From contig NZ_CP104213.1 in the NCBI RefSeq assembly GCF_025244745.1, forward strand, positions 1,700,001 to 1,764,000: a stretch of DNA of 64,000 bases, read 5' to 3'. Below the pieces are notes generated by a model that was not told the DNA's origin, did not search any database, and saw nothing but the letters and a program-made list of their open reading frames with translations. Positions 9,430 through 21,656 of the stretch are shown piece by piece; position 1 is the first letter of the stretch, and the number at the start of each line of letters is the position of its first letter. Position numbers and translations under genes: made by a program. Origin of the DNA: Deinococcus rubellus (GTDB lineage Bacteria; Deinococcota; Deinococci; Deinococcales; Deinococcaceae).

Positions 9430-9878
9430 GTAAGTGGGCGTATGGATTTACCCTCATAGAACTACTCGTTGTTATTCTCGTAATTGGTATTCTCTTTGTC
9501 GTAATAATAGTGAACGTGCAAGGAGAGCTGGTATCTAACCAGATTCGTTCTGCAGCCTCTCAGATTGCTCTGGACTTAGAGAGAGTTAGAAGCGCGTCCC
9601 TTAAGACAAGCAAGGATTCAAGCTTTACGTTGATAAACGGCGGAAAGGGATACGATCTCAGGGTTTCGGGTGTGCAGCCAGGTGATGTGGTCACGAGTAT
9701 CGCGATCCCTGACAACGTAGTTCTGCAAATTGGTGGATCGACTACAGGAAGTTTCGTGTATGGTGCTCCATACGGCGATCTTTCGGCCACCAATCGCACT
9801 TTAACTGTAAGCAAATCAGGTGGAAATACGCAAACCTTTTATGTGGTCGGTGTGACGGGTAAGGTGATTCGTCAATGA
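9426..9878 (+). CDS. Type IV prepilin / GspH-type pseudopilin
   Basis: A 150-residue prepilin with the leader MSKWAYG, then FTLIELLVVILVIGILFVVI. Processing by PilD-type peptidase would fall between Gly7 and Phe8, leaving Glu at position +5 of the mature pilin. A long N-terminal helix continues to about residue 60, then a small beta-rich head. It overlaps the genes on both sides by 4 bp (ATGA), so it is translationally coupled inside the pilin operon. AT-rich like its neighbours. Confidence 0.88.
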   Translation: MSKWAYGFTLIELLVVILVIGILFVVIIVNVQGELVSNQIRSAASQIALDLERVRSASLKTSKDSSFTLINGGKGYDLRVSGVQPGDVVTSIAIPDNVVLQIGGSTTGSFVYGAPYGDLSATNRTLTVSKSGGNTQTFYVVGVTGKVIRQ

Positions 9879-10276
9879 GAGGTCGGAAAAATGTTTATCA
9901 AGCGGGCTTCACTTTAATTGAAACTCCAATTGCTTTAGTATGTCTGGGGTTAGTTATTACTGCGGTTGCCGTCCCATTGATTGGATTTAATAAGGTTAAC
10001 ATTACTTCACAACAAACATTGTCTGTGACTACGGCGGCGCAGCGGCAGCTTGAGGCTGTGAGGACTTTAGTGACCGCAGATTACGACTACAACCCACCTT
10101 TGACTGCTGCTCAGCTTGGTGACGTTACCTGTATTAATCTAAATGTTCTTGATGTACCGATGAGCCCTGCCGGTTGTGACCAGCTCGCTAATCCTCCCAT
10201 GCGCCGTTTATCTATTACTAGGAGCATGCCAGGTGTCAGCTCCCCTATGACCCTCACGCTGGATTTACGCCCATGA
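9875..10276 (+). CDS. Type IV minor prepilin (PilV-like)
   Basis: A 133-residue prepilin with leader MRGRKNVYQAG, then FTLIETPIALVCLGLVITAV, so the Gly/Phe cleavage site and Glu +5 are present. The usual FTLIEVLIAL core reads FTLIETPIAL here, putting a proline at +7 of the mature helix, which is unusual. It overlaps both neighbouring pilin genes by 4 bp. It is likely a minor pilin that primes or tips the pilus. Confidence 0.82.
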   Translation: MRGRKNVYQAGFTLIETPIALVCLGLVITAVAVPLIGFNKVNITSQQTLSVTTAAQRQLEAVRTLVTADYDYNPPLTAAQLGDVTCINLNVLDVPMSPAGCDQLANPPMRRLSITRSMPGVSSPMTLTLDLRP

Positions 10277-10626
10277 AGAAGATGAAGAGTCAACAAGGCT
10301 TCACTTTAGTTGAGCTTCTGATGAGTATTTTTATTGCTGGAGCACTTCTGGTAGCTATCAGCGCGATCATCAGCTCTTCCGCACGTGATTCTAACCGTAT
10401 TAATCTTAACGCAGATATTATTAAGGAAGGTCAGATAGCGCAACAGATCATCACTGGGAGACTGGGAGAGGCACTCTACGTGTGGTGGCCCACGGGATCA
10501 GGCACGAGCAATCTACTCCTTACTACGACTGGCACAACCGCCAAAAATACAGTCAATGGCAATAATCAATATCAGTGGACTGTTGCATCAGCAACGGCGA
10601 CTGTTCCTATTGATCCCGGCTGAAGT

Positions 10627-11340
10627 TCAAGATGGGAGATAGCTGTGCAGGAGGCGAGCAGGGAGTCGGACATACCGAACGCGCTGCCACCCAACCCGGA
10701 GGCGTGCCTTCAGTTCCTGCAAGGTGCGGGCACAGAAGTTCCCCAGGATGTTCCGCTTCATGTACGCCCACACCAGCTCGATGGGATTGAGTTCCGGAGC
10801 ATACGGTGGGAGGTACTGCAGGGACAACCGAGATTCACCTGTGACGAAGGCCGTGACGGCCTTCGACTTATGGATGCCAGCGTTGTCCAGCACCACCACG
10901 ACCTCTCCTGGGACGTGGGTCAAGATGTGCTGGAGGAAGCAAATAACATCGGGGCCTTTGAAGGCCCCGTGCTGAGTCTGTTGGAAAAACTGGCCAGCAG
11001 TGGTCACCGCACCGATGGTTGAGACCTTATCCCAGCTCGCTTTCCCGAGGACCACGGGGGTCTGGCCGCGCAGCGCCCAGGTCTGCTTCACCGTGCCTTT
11101 GAGACTGAAGCCCACTTCATCCAGGAACACCAGGGTCGCACCGGCAGCTACTTTTTTTTGATCTCGGGAAGGGTGGTCTGAATCCAGGTCGCCACAGCTT
11201 CCGGGTTCTGTTCCAGAGCGCGTTTGTCTGGCTTCTGGCGGGAAAAGCCCAACTGGTGCAGGATTCTGCGGACGTGATCGCGGTGATGCCAGATATCGAA
11301 GTGACGACCAATGACGTCTCTGACCCGCAAGGTGCTCCAA
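10627..11340 (-). CDS. IS630 transposase, downstream ORF (DDE catalytic part)
   Basis: The biologically relevant part starts near 11160, after the slippery A8 run, with QKKVAAGATLVFLDEVGFSL. It contains the IS630 catalytic triad: D in FLDEVGF, D in VVVLDNAGIHKSK, and E in YLPPYAPELNPIELVWAYMK. The open frame extends upstream to 11340, but that section is a shadow of the first ORF. Expression as a fusion by -1 frameshift is inferred from the A_AAA_AAG heptamer and family precedent. The triad looks intact, so the element may be active. Confidence 0.82.
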   Translation of the reverse strand: MEHLAGQRRHWSSLRYLASPRSRPQNPAPVGLFPPEARQTRSGTEPGSCGDLDSDHPSRDQKKVAAGATLVFLDEVGFSLKGTVKQTWALRGQTPVVLGKASWDKVSTIGAVTTAGQFFQQTQHGAFKGPDVICFLQHILTHVPGEVVVVLDNAGIHKSKAVTAFVTGESRLSLQYLPPYAPELNPIELVWAYMKRNILGNFCARTLQELKARLRVGWQRVRYVRLPARLLHSYLPS

Positions 11341-11636
11341 CTGGCGTCAGGAAAGCCGTGGACCTGCGCGCCTTCGCACAGGAGACGCTTGAGTGTCTCC
11401 CGCTGTTCCCCGCAGAGCGCTGGCGCTCTTCCCGTGGTCACCGTGGCCTGCAGCGCGTCTGAACCCTGGTGCCGCAGGCGATGTTTCCACGTGCTGATGG
11501 GACTCGCCTTGACGCCCAAGAACTCAGCGAGTTCCTGGGTACTGTGCGCTTGAGTCTCGAGGAGTTCGAGGAAGTGCAGCCGACGTTCTTCGAGTTGAGT
11601 TCGGGTCAGGTGCGAGGGTAGCCAACGGTCGGTCAT
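11148..11636 (-). CDS. IS630 transposase, upstream ORF (DNA-binding part)
   Basis: 162 residues with two helix-turn-helix regions: STQELAEFLGVKASPISTWK (about residues 32-51) and a second winged segment RVRDVIGRHFDIWHHRDHVR. This is the end-binding domain of IS630 transposases. It terminates in EIKKK just after a run of eight A residues (11152-11159, plus-strand T8). The catalytic domain continues in the -1 frame, so the two parts are probably joined by programmed -1 frameshifting on A_AAA_AAG. Confidence 0.85.
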   Translation of the reverse strand: MTDRWLPSHLTRTQLEERRLHFLELLETQAHSTQELAEFLGVKASPISTWKHRLRHQGSDALQATVTTGRAPALCGEQRETLKRLLCEGAQVHGFPDASWSTLRVRDVIGRHFDIWHHRDHVRRILHQLGFSRQKPDKRALEQNPEAVATWIQTTLPEIKKK

Positions 11637-11919
11637 CTCTCTAACCTACTATCTCCAACTTCAGCTGAGATCAATAATGTTTTCCTGGCGATGGTTTTGC
11701 CTCCACGCGCTCCAAATTATGCGTCAGACAACACAATAACCAATTGCACTAATGCTGATCCTAGTTCAATAAATTCTGATGGCTGCTACCGATTTTTCGC
11801 CTATTATCCAGTATTGCGCTCGGCACTGATAAACGATTCCACTTTGCTCGCCAGCTCAAAGCCTAAAACCGATCCTCAAAATGACAACCAGTGGGTTCTG
11901 ATGGAGTATCGTGCGAATC

Positions 11920-13095
11920 CTCAGCAGCTGACACTTCAAGATTTTCCTGCACTGGGAGGGAGGAAAGGCGTTTTGAGCAGTAAAAGATGTGTCCAGAACG
12001 CATCCATCCCCCAACGAATTGCGTCGCTCAGCACCCTCAGGCCGATCCTGACTTGACTTTTAGGGAGTCGTCCCCGGTTATCTCTTTTCGGCGGGTCAGC
12101 GGCCTGCTCATCTTCTCCAATCCGTAAGGTCCAGGCCAGGACGATGCAGAGCAGTCCGAACAGCCTGGAAATCCGGTCCGGTGCGGTCATATGGGTCGCT
12201 TCCAGATTCAGACCTCGCGTCTTCATCGCGGAGAATGAACACTCGATCCCCCAACACTTCCGGTAGGTCTGAAGTACGTTCCAGACGGGTAAATCCGAGA
12301 TGACAATCACCCTCTCTCCCGTAGGAGAGAGGGTGACGACCACGTTCATCCACCCGCCGTACACCCAGGTCCGCTCATACAGGGAGCGCACCTCACCCGG
12401 TTTCAGTCCTGCGAACTGATCGCGGGCTCACTCGTCGTCGATGCGGGTATTCTCCTTGATCCGTAGGCACATCCGCAGTTTCTTCCAGCGCAAGAAACTG
12501 CACCAATCCTCTCCGATGAACTCGCGATCGGCGATAAGCACCGCCCACCGCTTCGCAGGAAGCACTTGGAGCAATTTTGAGACCAGGAGGATCCGTGCGC
12601 CGGTATGGCTATTGCCCTGATGAGGGAGCACCTTCCACATCAGAGGGAGCACGACTCCACCCAGCGCGACACCGAGGACCAGGATGTTGAGCGGCGTCTT
12701 TCCGTAATGCCAATTTGTCCGGTCCATCACGAACGTGAGTTTCCCTGCGGGGAGTAAGGGGAGCAGGACGTCCAAGACGTCCTGTGGAGTGAGCTGAGCG
12801 TCATGAAATACCCGTGCCACAGTTCGGGTTTTGGATTCTGGTGAACCGGCACGTGGGATGTTCAGGGCGATCTTTCGGTGAACGGTGGACTCGGCCTGAA
12901 TGATGCCGAACAGCACTTCGGACACTCTGCGGAGCGCGTCGATTCGACGGTGGGGGAGCTTGAGTTTGAGATAAGCAGTGAGCGTGTCAGCATGAAGCAG
13001 GGCGGTCGTTCGGATTGTCACAGACCGAGATACCGCCCTGCATGCTGCTGTTTTGCGTCCTAGACGCCATTTTCACCGAAGTGTCAGCTGCTGAG
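11920..13095 (-). mobile_element. IS4-family insertion sequence (1176 bp)
   Basis: Perfect 18-bp terminal inverted repeats lie at 11920-11937 (CTCAGCAGCTGACACTTC) and 13078-13095. They are flanked by a 9-bp target duplication, GTGCGAATC, at 11911-11919 and 13096-13104. Perfect ends and an unmutated duplication indicate a recent insertion into the PilW-like gene. The transposase is on the minus strand and has one in-frame TGA. Confidence 0.95.
11936..13021 (-). pseudogene. IS4-family transposase with an in-frame TGA
   Basis: Two open stretches, 13021-12428 (197 codons) and 12427-11936, are in the same frame and separated only by TGA at 12428-12430 after ENTRIDDE. Together they form a full-length IS4 transposase. 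The catalytic aspartates lie in FVMDRTNW and LIADREFIG, and the third acidic residue in WGIECSFSAMK (an E-x6-K arrangement). The C-terminus runs a few bases into the left inverted repeat. It is either a nonsense mutation in a recently inserted copy or a read-through stop. Confidence 0.85.
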
Positions 13096-13559
13096 GTGCG
13101 AATCTCTATGATGGAATAACGGCCTGGTTTCCGAATTATGTTCCTGAAAACGGCATAAATCGTATTCTTAATGTGCCGTCTTCTCCGTATTACACTGGTA
13201 GATCTGGAGCGATTCTCGTAGACTATATTAAACCTGGTAGTCTGAAATTTTCCATTACACGGCCCACAGGGCCAACGGCTGCGGCGATAGCGGCGGGTGC
13301 TGTTGCTCGACCTGATGGCACCGTGAATTTTTCATTCGAGATGCAGCGCATCACTGGTTCAACTTCCCCGTCAATTCGTGCGACTGCTGCCAACAATAAG
13401 GTCTTAGGTGCGACTGTCTCGCCTCGTAATTGGGCCTGCCCACGCGCCGCGTCCTGTCCCTGAACCATCCCCTGTGCTACCCTGAAATCCCGGAAGCCTC
13501 TGCGCTCCCGGTTTTTCTTTTGGAGCCGGGAAACAGGCGGGGGCAGGAGGAACACAGCG

Positions 13560-15251
<1,692 letters not shown>

Positions 15252-15252
15252 G

Positions 15253-15996
15253 TCAGGCGGTGAGAATCAGGGGCGCACCCCGCGTGATCATGATGGTGTG
15301 CTCGAAGTGGGCCGCCAGCCCGCCATCGGTGGTGCAGATCGTCCAGCCGTCACGTCTGGTTCGGGTACGCCAGGCGCGGCCACTGGACACCATCGGTTCC
15401 ACCGCGAGGACCAGTCCTTCGTGCAGAGGTTGTTTCAGGCCAGGCTGGAAAAAGTTCGGGACGTTGGGCGGCTCATGAATGGCCCGGCCCACGCCGTGAC
15501 CCTGCAACTCGCGTAGCAAGGTGAATCCGCGTTTTCTGACTTCCAATTCAATGGCCTGGCCAATCCCATTGAGGGGACGGCCCAGCCGGGCAACTTTGAT
15601 GGCCTCCGCCAGAGCCGCCTCACCGCAGGCCAGGAGCCGCGAAACCACCAGAGAGACAGGCGGCATGGCCACCGTGATGGCCGCGTCGGCGATGTAACCC
15701 TGAACGTTTGGCGTCACGTCGATCTTGACGACGTCCCCAGCCGCCAGGGGCCGATGGGTTGGCAGGCCGTGAACAATATCGTCGTTCACACTGATAAATG
15801 CGTTCACAGGTGCCGCGTATTCCAGCCTTGGAGCCGAGAGTGCGCCGTGGGCCTCGAACACCTGCCCGGCCAGCAGATCAAGGTCGGAGGGCGTGATGCC
15901 CGGTTCAATGGCGGCCTTGAGTACCGCGAGTGTCTGGGCAACCACCCGACCCGCCCGTTTCATCCCTTCCAGATCCCGCTCGTTGTTGACAGTCAT
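15253..15996 (-). CDS. map: Methionine aminopeptidase, type I
   Basis: A 247-residue MetAP removing N-terminal Met from nascent proteins. The metal ligands typical of the pita-bread fold are visible in the segments [20 protein letters not shown] (two Asp), [12 protein letters not shown] (His), AVEPMV (Glu) and FEHTI (Glu). There is no N-terminal zinc or SH3 extension, which marks the short bacterial type I form. TACACT lies 5 nt before the ATG, suggesting leaderless transcription. Its stop is one base from that of convergent pyrG. Confidence 0.95.
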   Translation of the reverse strand: MTVNNERDLEGMKRAGRVVAQTLAVLKAAIEPGITPSDLDLLAGQVFEAHGALSAPRLEYAAPVNAFISVNDDIVHGLPTHRPLAAGDVVKIDVTPNVQGYIADAAITVAMPPVSLVVSRLLACGEAALAEAIKVARLGRPLNGIGQAIELEVRKRGFTLLRELQGHGVGRAIHEPPNVPNFFQPGLKQPLHEGLVLAVEPMVSSGRAWRTRTRRDGWTICTTDGGLAAHFEHTIMITRGAPLILTA

Positions 15997-16039
15997 GGTG
16001 CAGTGTAGCTGCTGTTATCAGCTGTCAGCCCAGCCACAG

Positions 16040-16080
16040 ATGAACGCCGCCGCCCAGTCACTCAGGGCGGCGGCGTTCAT
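16040..16080. terminator. Perfect 16-bp hairpin downstream of rnpB
   Basis: The arms 16040-16055 and 16065-16080 are perfectly complementary, GC-rich, with a 9-nt loop. The hairpin sits just past the 3' end of the RNase P RNA and before map, so it most likely ends rnpB transcription. There is no clear T run. Confidence 0.65.
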
Positions 16081-16082
16081 CT

Positions 16083-16503
<421 letters not shown>

Positions 16504-16504
16504 G

Positions 16505-16510
16505 AGTATA
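16505..16510 (-). promoter_or_regulatory. rnpB: rnpB promoter -10 element
   Basis: The reverse complement reads TATACT, a near-consensus -10 hexamer a few bases before the predicted RNase P RNA 5' end at about 16500. The -35 region falls inside a 12-bp perfect palindrome (16521-16532 with 16539-16550) and is not consensus. That palindrome also carries TAAGCT for the divergent small gene at 16568. Confidence 0.65.
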
Positions 16511-16567
16511 CACGTGGCCGCTTAGCGGGTCGCCCTTCCGACCCGCTAAGCTGGGCAGCGTGAAGCC

Positions 16568-16906
16568 ATGCCCCTGCTAGTCGTCGCCGCGTTGCTGCTG
16601 CAACTGGTCGTGCTGATCTCGGTGAGCGGCGTGGCGCGGGCAGACGCGGCTCCCCGCCGCTTGACGGCCCTGGTGCTGCTGGCTGTGGGCGTGACCTTCG
16701 TGGTGTGCATCATCTACATTCTGGCCCTGTGGCACCTCAGCCGCCTGAGTCCCGGCCTGTTGCCGTTCGGCCTGAGCCTGCTGGGGGCGGGCCTTCAGCT
16801 CTCAGCTGTGACCAGTGGCACCTTCCTGCCGCGCCAGCTTCGCCTGGGAGCCTGGGTGGTGATGTTCAGCCTGCTGGTCTTCTACGTGTTCAATACCCTG
16901 TCCTGA
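16568..16906 (+). CDS. Hypothetical small membrane protein
   Basis: 112 residues with three or four transmembrane segments: LLVVAALLLQLVVLISVSGV, then LVLLAVGVTFVVCIIYILAL, a short helix near residues 60-75, and a C-terminal WVVMFSLLVFYVF. No family is recognised. It is divergent from rnpB and convergent with the pseudouridine synthase gene. A TAAGCT element lies 14 nt before the ATG, inside the right arm of a perfect palindrome (16521-16550) that could be an operator. Confidence 0.55.
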   Translation: MPLLVVAALLLQLVVLISVSGVARADAAPRRLTALVLLAVGVTFVVCIIYILALWHLSRLSPGLLPFGLSLLGAGLQLSAVTSGTFLPRQLRLGAWVVMFSLLVFYVFNTLS

Positions 16907-16924
16907 GCTTGTGCAGAGAGCTGT

Positions 16925-17725
16925 TCAGCCCCAGCGCTCGCGCGTCAGTTGTTCCTTGCGGGCCCAGACATTTTCCGGGGTCTTGTCGGGGTTTTCCAGA
17001 TCGAACAGGTCGCGGCTGCCGAGTTCGCGCCACTCGCCGGGCACCAGGTCTTCGAGCCACAATCCGCCCAGGCGCACCCGCACCAGCCGCGTGACCGGGT
17101 GGCCCACCGCTTCCAGCATCCGGCGCACCTGACGGTTCTTGCCCTCGCGCAGCGTCACGTAGACGCCTTTCCCAGCCCGGTCCACCCGCGACGGGGACGT
17201 GAAGCCGTCTTCCAGCTCGATGCCGTCTTCCAGCGCGTCCAGCGTGTCGTTGTCGGGAATACCGCCGTCGATCCAGGCGCGGTAGACCTTATCGTGGCCG
17301 TAGCGCGGGTGGGTCAGGCGCAGGGTCAGTTCACCGTCGGTCGTCAGCAGCAGCAGCCCCTCGGAGTCGCGGTCGAGCCGCCCCACCGGATGCAGCCCTG
17401 GAACGCTCGGCATGTGGTCGAGCACAGCGGGGCGGCCCTTCTCATCGTGGGTGGTGACGATGACGCCCCGGCGCTTGTACATGGCAAACGTACGGTGCGG
17501 TTCCCTGCTCGCGCCCACCACCAGTTCGTCCACCTCGATCACGTCGCGCTCGGTGACGCTCTGGCCCAGGGTCGCTAGCTGGCCGTTGACGGTGACGCGC
17601 CCCGCCTTGATCAGTTCCTCGGCGGCGCGGCGTGAGGCGACTCCGGCGCGGGCCAGGCGCTTTTGCAGCCGCTCACCGCCCTGGTTTTCCGGCTCAGGCA
17701 TGGGTTCAGGTACATTTTCAGGCAC
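16925..17725 (-). CDS. rRNA pseudouridine synthase, RluB/RsuA family
   Basis: 266 residues. An acidic, proline-rich N-terminus leads into an S4 RNA-binding domain (RLQKRLARAGVASRRAAEEL, about residues 19-38). The catalytic domain follows, with HPVGRLDRDSEGLLL, whose Asp118 is the expected catalytic aspartate, and KNRQVRRMLEAVGHPVTRL near the C-terminus. The family isomerises specific uridines in 16S or 23S rRNA. RluB (23S, helix 80-93 region) is most likely, but RsuA-type specificity cannot be excluded. Its start overlaps the upstream membrane-protein gene by 8 bp. Confidence 0.9.
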   Translation of the reverse strand: MPENVPEPMPEPENQGGERLQKRLARAGVASRRAAEELIKAGRVTVNGQLATLGQSVTERDVIEVDELVVGASREPHRTFAMYKRRGVIVTTHDEKGRPAVLDHMPSVPGLHPVGRLDRDSEGLLLLTTDGELTLRLTHPRYGHDKVYRAWIDGGIPDNDTLDALEDGIELEDGFTSPSRVDRAGKGVYVTLREGKNRQVRRMLEAVGHPVTRLVRVRLGGLWLEDLVPGEWRELGSRDLFDLENPDKTPENVWARKEQLTRERWG

Positions 17726-18071
17726 GGTGGGTTCCTCCAGCGATGGCCAGCAGGCCCGATACGCCCAGCACGCCGCAGATGACCAGCACTGCGCCGGACG
17801 CTGCGCCCACTGTGCCGCGCAGCGCCGCCGGGACCAGGGTGGCCACTGCCAGCAGATTGGCCGCCGCCAGGCCGTAGCGGGTCACGCTGTCGGGCCGGAA
17901 TGCGGCAGCGATGATCAGCCCGCCCCAGGCGGTGAGGAGCGCGCCGCTGAGACGGGCCAGCCACAGCGGACTGAGACTGAGCAGTTGGCTGAGGCTGCTC
18001 GGAAAGAAGTACAGGATCAGCCCCAGCGGCAGATAGATGACGGCAGAAAGCCAGTAGGCGGCACGAAGCAT
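17718..18071 (-). CDS. Hypothetical membrane protein (four helices)
   Basis: 117 residues with about four transmembrane helices: AAYWLSAVIYLPLGLILYFF, ALLTAWGGLIIAAAF, GLAAANLLAVATLVPAAL and AVLVICGVLGVSGLLAI. No family is recognised with confidence. TACACT lies 6 nt before the ATG, the leaderless pattern. It overlaps the pseudouridine synthase gene by 8 bp, so the two form an operon. Confidence 0.65.
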   Translation of the reverse strand: MLRAAYWLSAVIYLPLGLILYFFPSSLSQLLSLSPLWLARLSGALLTAWGGLIIAAAFRPDSVTRYGLAAANLLAVATLVPAALRGTVGAASGAVLVICGVLGVSGLLAIAGGTHRA

Positions 18072-18383
18072 ACGTGCAGTGTAGCGGGCGAGCCGGGGTG
18101 CGACAGGTGTTCAGGTCGGGCGGCGGAGCCGACGAGCACTGCGGTGGGCCATATCGCTGCCTAGCACCTTCCCTCAAGCTTTGCCGTCTGGCGTGCCGTG
18201 AGCCTCTCGGCCTCTCAAACTTTCTGCGTGCCTCTTTCCACGACCCTGCTCGCATGATAAGCTCTTCGTTTGGGTGCCCCCGTGTTCCCAGCAGGCCGCG
18301 CTCGAGCGTCGCGGTCTTCGACTGAGTGTTCCAACTCGGCGCATGGACGGCAAACTTCACTTGTCTAACGCTCAGGAGAAACG
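18072..18383 (+). promoter_or_regulatory. rpsB-tsf promoter and 5' leader region
   Basis: This 312-bp gap contains the divergent promoter for the 18071 gene and a leader for rpsB. A TGATAA element at 18255-18260 in CATGATAAGCT could be the -10, giving an mRNA leader of about 120 nt. Such a leader would fit the S2 autoregulation known for rpsB in several bacteria. The gene itself has an AGGAGA ribosome binding site just before 18384. No ORF of interest is seen. Confidence 0.4.
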
Positions 18384-19259
<876 letters not shown>

Positions 19260-19284
19260 AGCCGCCCTCTTCAAGCGCTAACCG

Positions 19285-19325
19285 TGCGGCGGCCCTGAAC
19301 TTCAGTGTTCAGGCCCCGCATTTTT
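19285..19325 (+). terminator. Intrinsic terminator between rpsB and tsf
   Basis: A long interrupted stem pairs TGCGG near 19285 with CCGCA ending at 19320, with CTGAAC/GTTCAG inside, followed by TTTTT. It lies just after the rpsB stop and probably reduces read-through into tsf, separating S2 and EF-Ts levels. Confidence 0.7.
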
Positions 19326-19384
19326 CTGGCTGGCTGGTGTTCTGAGAACAAAACAACATAACAAGATACAGGAGAGGTAACGAT

Positions 19385-20182
19385 ATGCTGGAATCAATCA
19401 AAAAACTGCGCGAGATGACTGGCGCGGGCATGATGGACGTGAAAAAGGCACTTGCCGACGCGGGCAATGACGAGACCAAAGCGGTGGCCCTGCTGCGCGA
19501 GCGCGGCATCGTCAAGGCCGCCAAGAAGTCGGACCGCGAGGCCAAAGAGGGGCTGGTCCGCTTTGTCATTGACGGCAACAGCGCCGCGATGGTCGAACTC
19601 AACAGCGAGACCGACTTCGTGGCCCGCAACGCTGACTTTCAGGCGCTGGTAGAAAGCCTGGCCCAGGCCGCGCTGAAGGCCAAGACCAACGATCTAACCG
19701 AGTTCAAGCAGTTCAAGCTGGAGAGTGGCGACACCGTCGAGACGGCTGTTGCGGCGGCGGCGGGCACCATCGGCGAGAACCTGGTGCTTAACCGCGTGGC
19801 CTACTTGGAAGGCCAGAACGTGGCTGGGTACGTGCACAGCAACGGCAAGATCGGCGTGCTGGTCGATCTTGCGGGCGGAGCCGAGCAGCAGGCCAAGGAC
19901 GTGGCCCTGCACGTGGCCGCCGAGCGCCCCCAGTACCTCAGCCGCGACGAGGTCAACGCCGACGATATTGAGAAAGAGCGCGAGATTTTGACCAACAAGG
20001 CCATCAACGAGGGCAAGAACCCTGACCTGGCCGCCAAGATTGTGGGCGGACAGATCGGCAAGTTCTACGAGGAGCGGGTGCTGCCCGAGCAGAAATTCGT
20101 CAAGGACAACAGCCTGACGGTGGGCAAGTACCTCGGCGATACGGCCATCAAGCGCTTCGTGCGCTTCGAGATCGGCGCGTAA
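19385..20182 (+). CDS. tsf: Elongation factor Ts
   Basis: A 265-residue EF-Ts, the nucleotide exchange factor for EF-Tu. The N-terminal UBA-like region reads IKKLREMTGAGMMDVKKAL, followed by the core signature ELNSETDFVARN, and later VALHVAAERPQYLSRDEV and EQKFVKDNSLTVGKYL. Length is close to the short Thermus-Deinococcus to enterobacterial range. An AGGAGAGG ribosome binding site lies just upstream of the ATG. Confidence 0.98.
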   Translation: MLESIKKLREMTGAGMMDVKKALADAGNDETKAVALLRERGIVKAAKKSDREAKEGLVRFVIDGNSAAMVELNSETDFVARNADFQALVESLAQAALKAKTNDLTEFKQFKLESGDTVETAVAAAAGTIGENLVLNRVAYLEGQNVAGYVHSNGKIGVLVDLAGGAEQQAKDVALHVAAERPQYLSRDEVNADDIEKEREILTNKAINEGKNPDLAAKIVGGQIGKFYEERVLPEQKFVKDNSLTVGKYLGDTAIKRFVRFEIGA

Positions 20183-20190
20183 ATGCAGTT

Positions 20191-21061
<871 letters not shown>

Positions 21062-21107
21062 CGGGAGCTGGGCAGACTGTGCCCGGCACGTCAAGGAGTC
21101 AAACTTT

Positions 21108-21656
21108 ATGGACATGAAACAGATTCAAACCGAATCACGCAGCAAGATGCTCAAGGCCATCGAGGCGCTCGACCAGAGCCTCTCGGTGTTGCGAACGGGC
21201 CGCGCCAACCCTGGCATTCTCAAGAAGGTGCAGGTCGATTACTACGGCTCCACCATGCCCATCGATCAGGTCGCCAGCATCAGCACCCCCGACGCCCGCA
21301 CCCTGGTCATCACGCCCTGGGACCGGGGTGCGCTCAACCCGATCGAGAAGGCCATCCGCGACTCGGACCTGGGTCTCAACCCCAACAACAAGGGCGACAC
21401 CATCTTCATCAGCTTGCCGATGCTCACCGAGGAGCGCCGCAAGGACCTGATCAAGAATGCCCGCACCTACGGCGAGGATGCCAAGGTGGCGGTGCGCAGC
21501 CTGCGCAAGCACGCCCTCGACGACCTCAAGAAAGTGGATGGGGTGGGCGAGGACGAGATCAAGCGCGGCGAGGCCGACGTGCAAAAGCTCACCGACGAGT
21601 TCATCAAGCGGGTGGACGATACGGTGAGCGCCAAGGAGCAGGACATCCTCGGGTGA
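21108..21656 (+). CDS. frr: Ribosome recycling factor
   Basis: A 182-residue RRF, which splits post-termination ribosomes with EF-G. Conserved elements include [33 protein letters not shown], and the C-terminal [20 protein letters not shown]. The protein length is standard. An AAGGAG ribosome binding site precedes the ATG. The GTG start of cdsA overlaps its stop codon. Confidence 0.97.
   Translation: MDMKQIQTESRSKMLKAIEALDQSLSVLRTGRANPGILKKVQVDYYGSTMPIDQVASISTPDARTLVITPWDRGALNPIEKAIRDSDLGLNPNNKGDTIFISLPMLTEERRKDLIKNARTYGEDAKVAVRSLRKHALDDLKKVDGVGEDEIKRGEADVQKLTDEFIKRVDDTVSAKEQDILG

Larger units (their letters stand above)
10610..11674 (-). mobile_element. IS630-family insertion sequence (1065 bp)
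   Basis: The ends are 10610-10627 (TTGATCCCGGCTGAAGTT) and 11657-11674, inverted repeats matching at 16 of 18 positions. They are flanked by TA at 10608-10609 and 11675-11676. TA target duplication is the hallmark of the IS630/Tc1 superfamily. The transposase lies on the minus strand in two overlapping frames joined by an A8 slippery run. The target is the PilW-like gene, and precise removal restores its reading frame. Confidence 0.93.
10273..13463 (+). pseudogene. PilW-like minor prepilin gene interrupted by two insertion sequences
   Basis: The gene starts MKKMKSQQG, then FTLVELLMSIFIAGALL (Gly/Phe cleavage site, Glu +5), a PilW-like prepilin. It is split by an IS630-type element after 10609 and an IS4-type element after 11919. 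Joining 10273-10609, 11677-11919 and 13105-13463 gives exactly 939 nt, a single open frame of 312 codons plus stop. The junctions read VPNVFLAMV and YRANLYDGITAW. The pilin body therefore shows no other lesion visible by eye, and the gene is inactive only through the insertions. It is the last gene of the pilin operon; pyrG follows. Confidence 0.9.
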
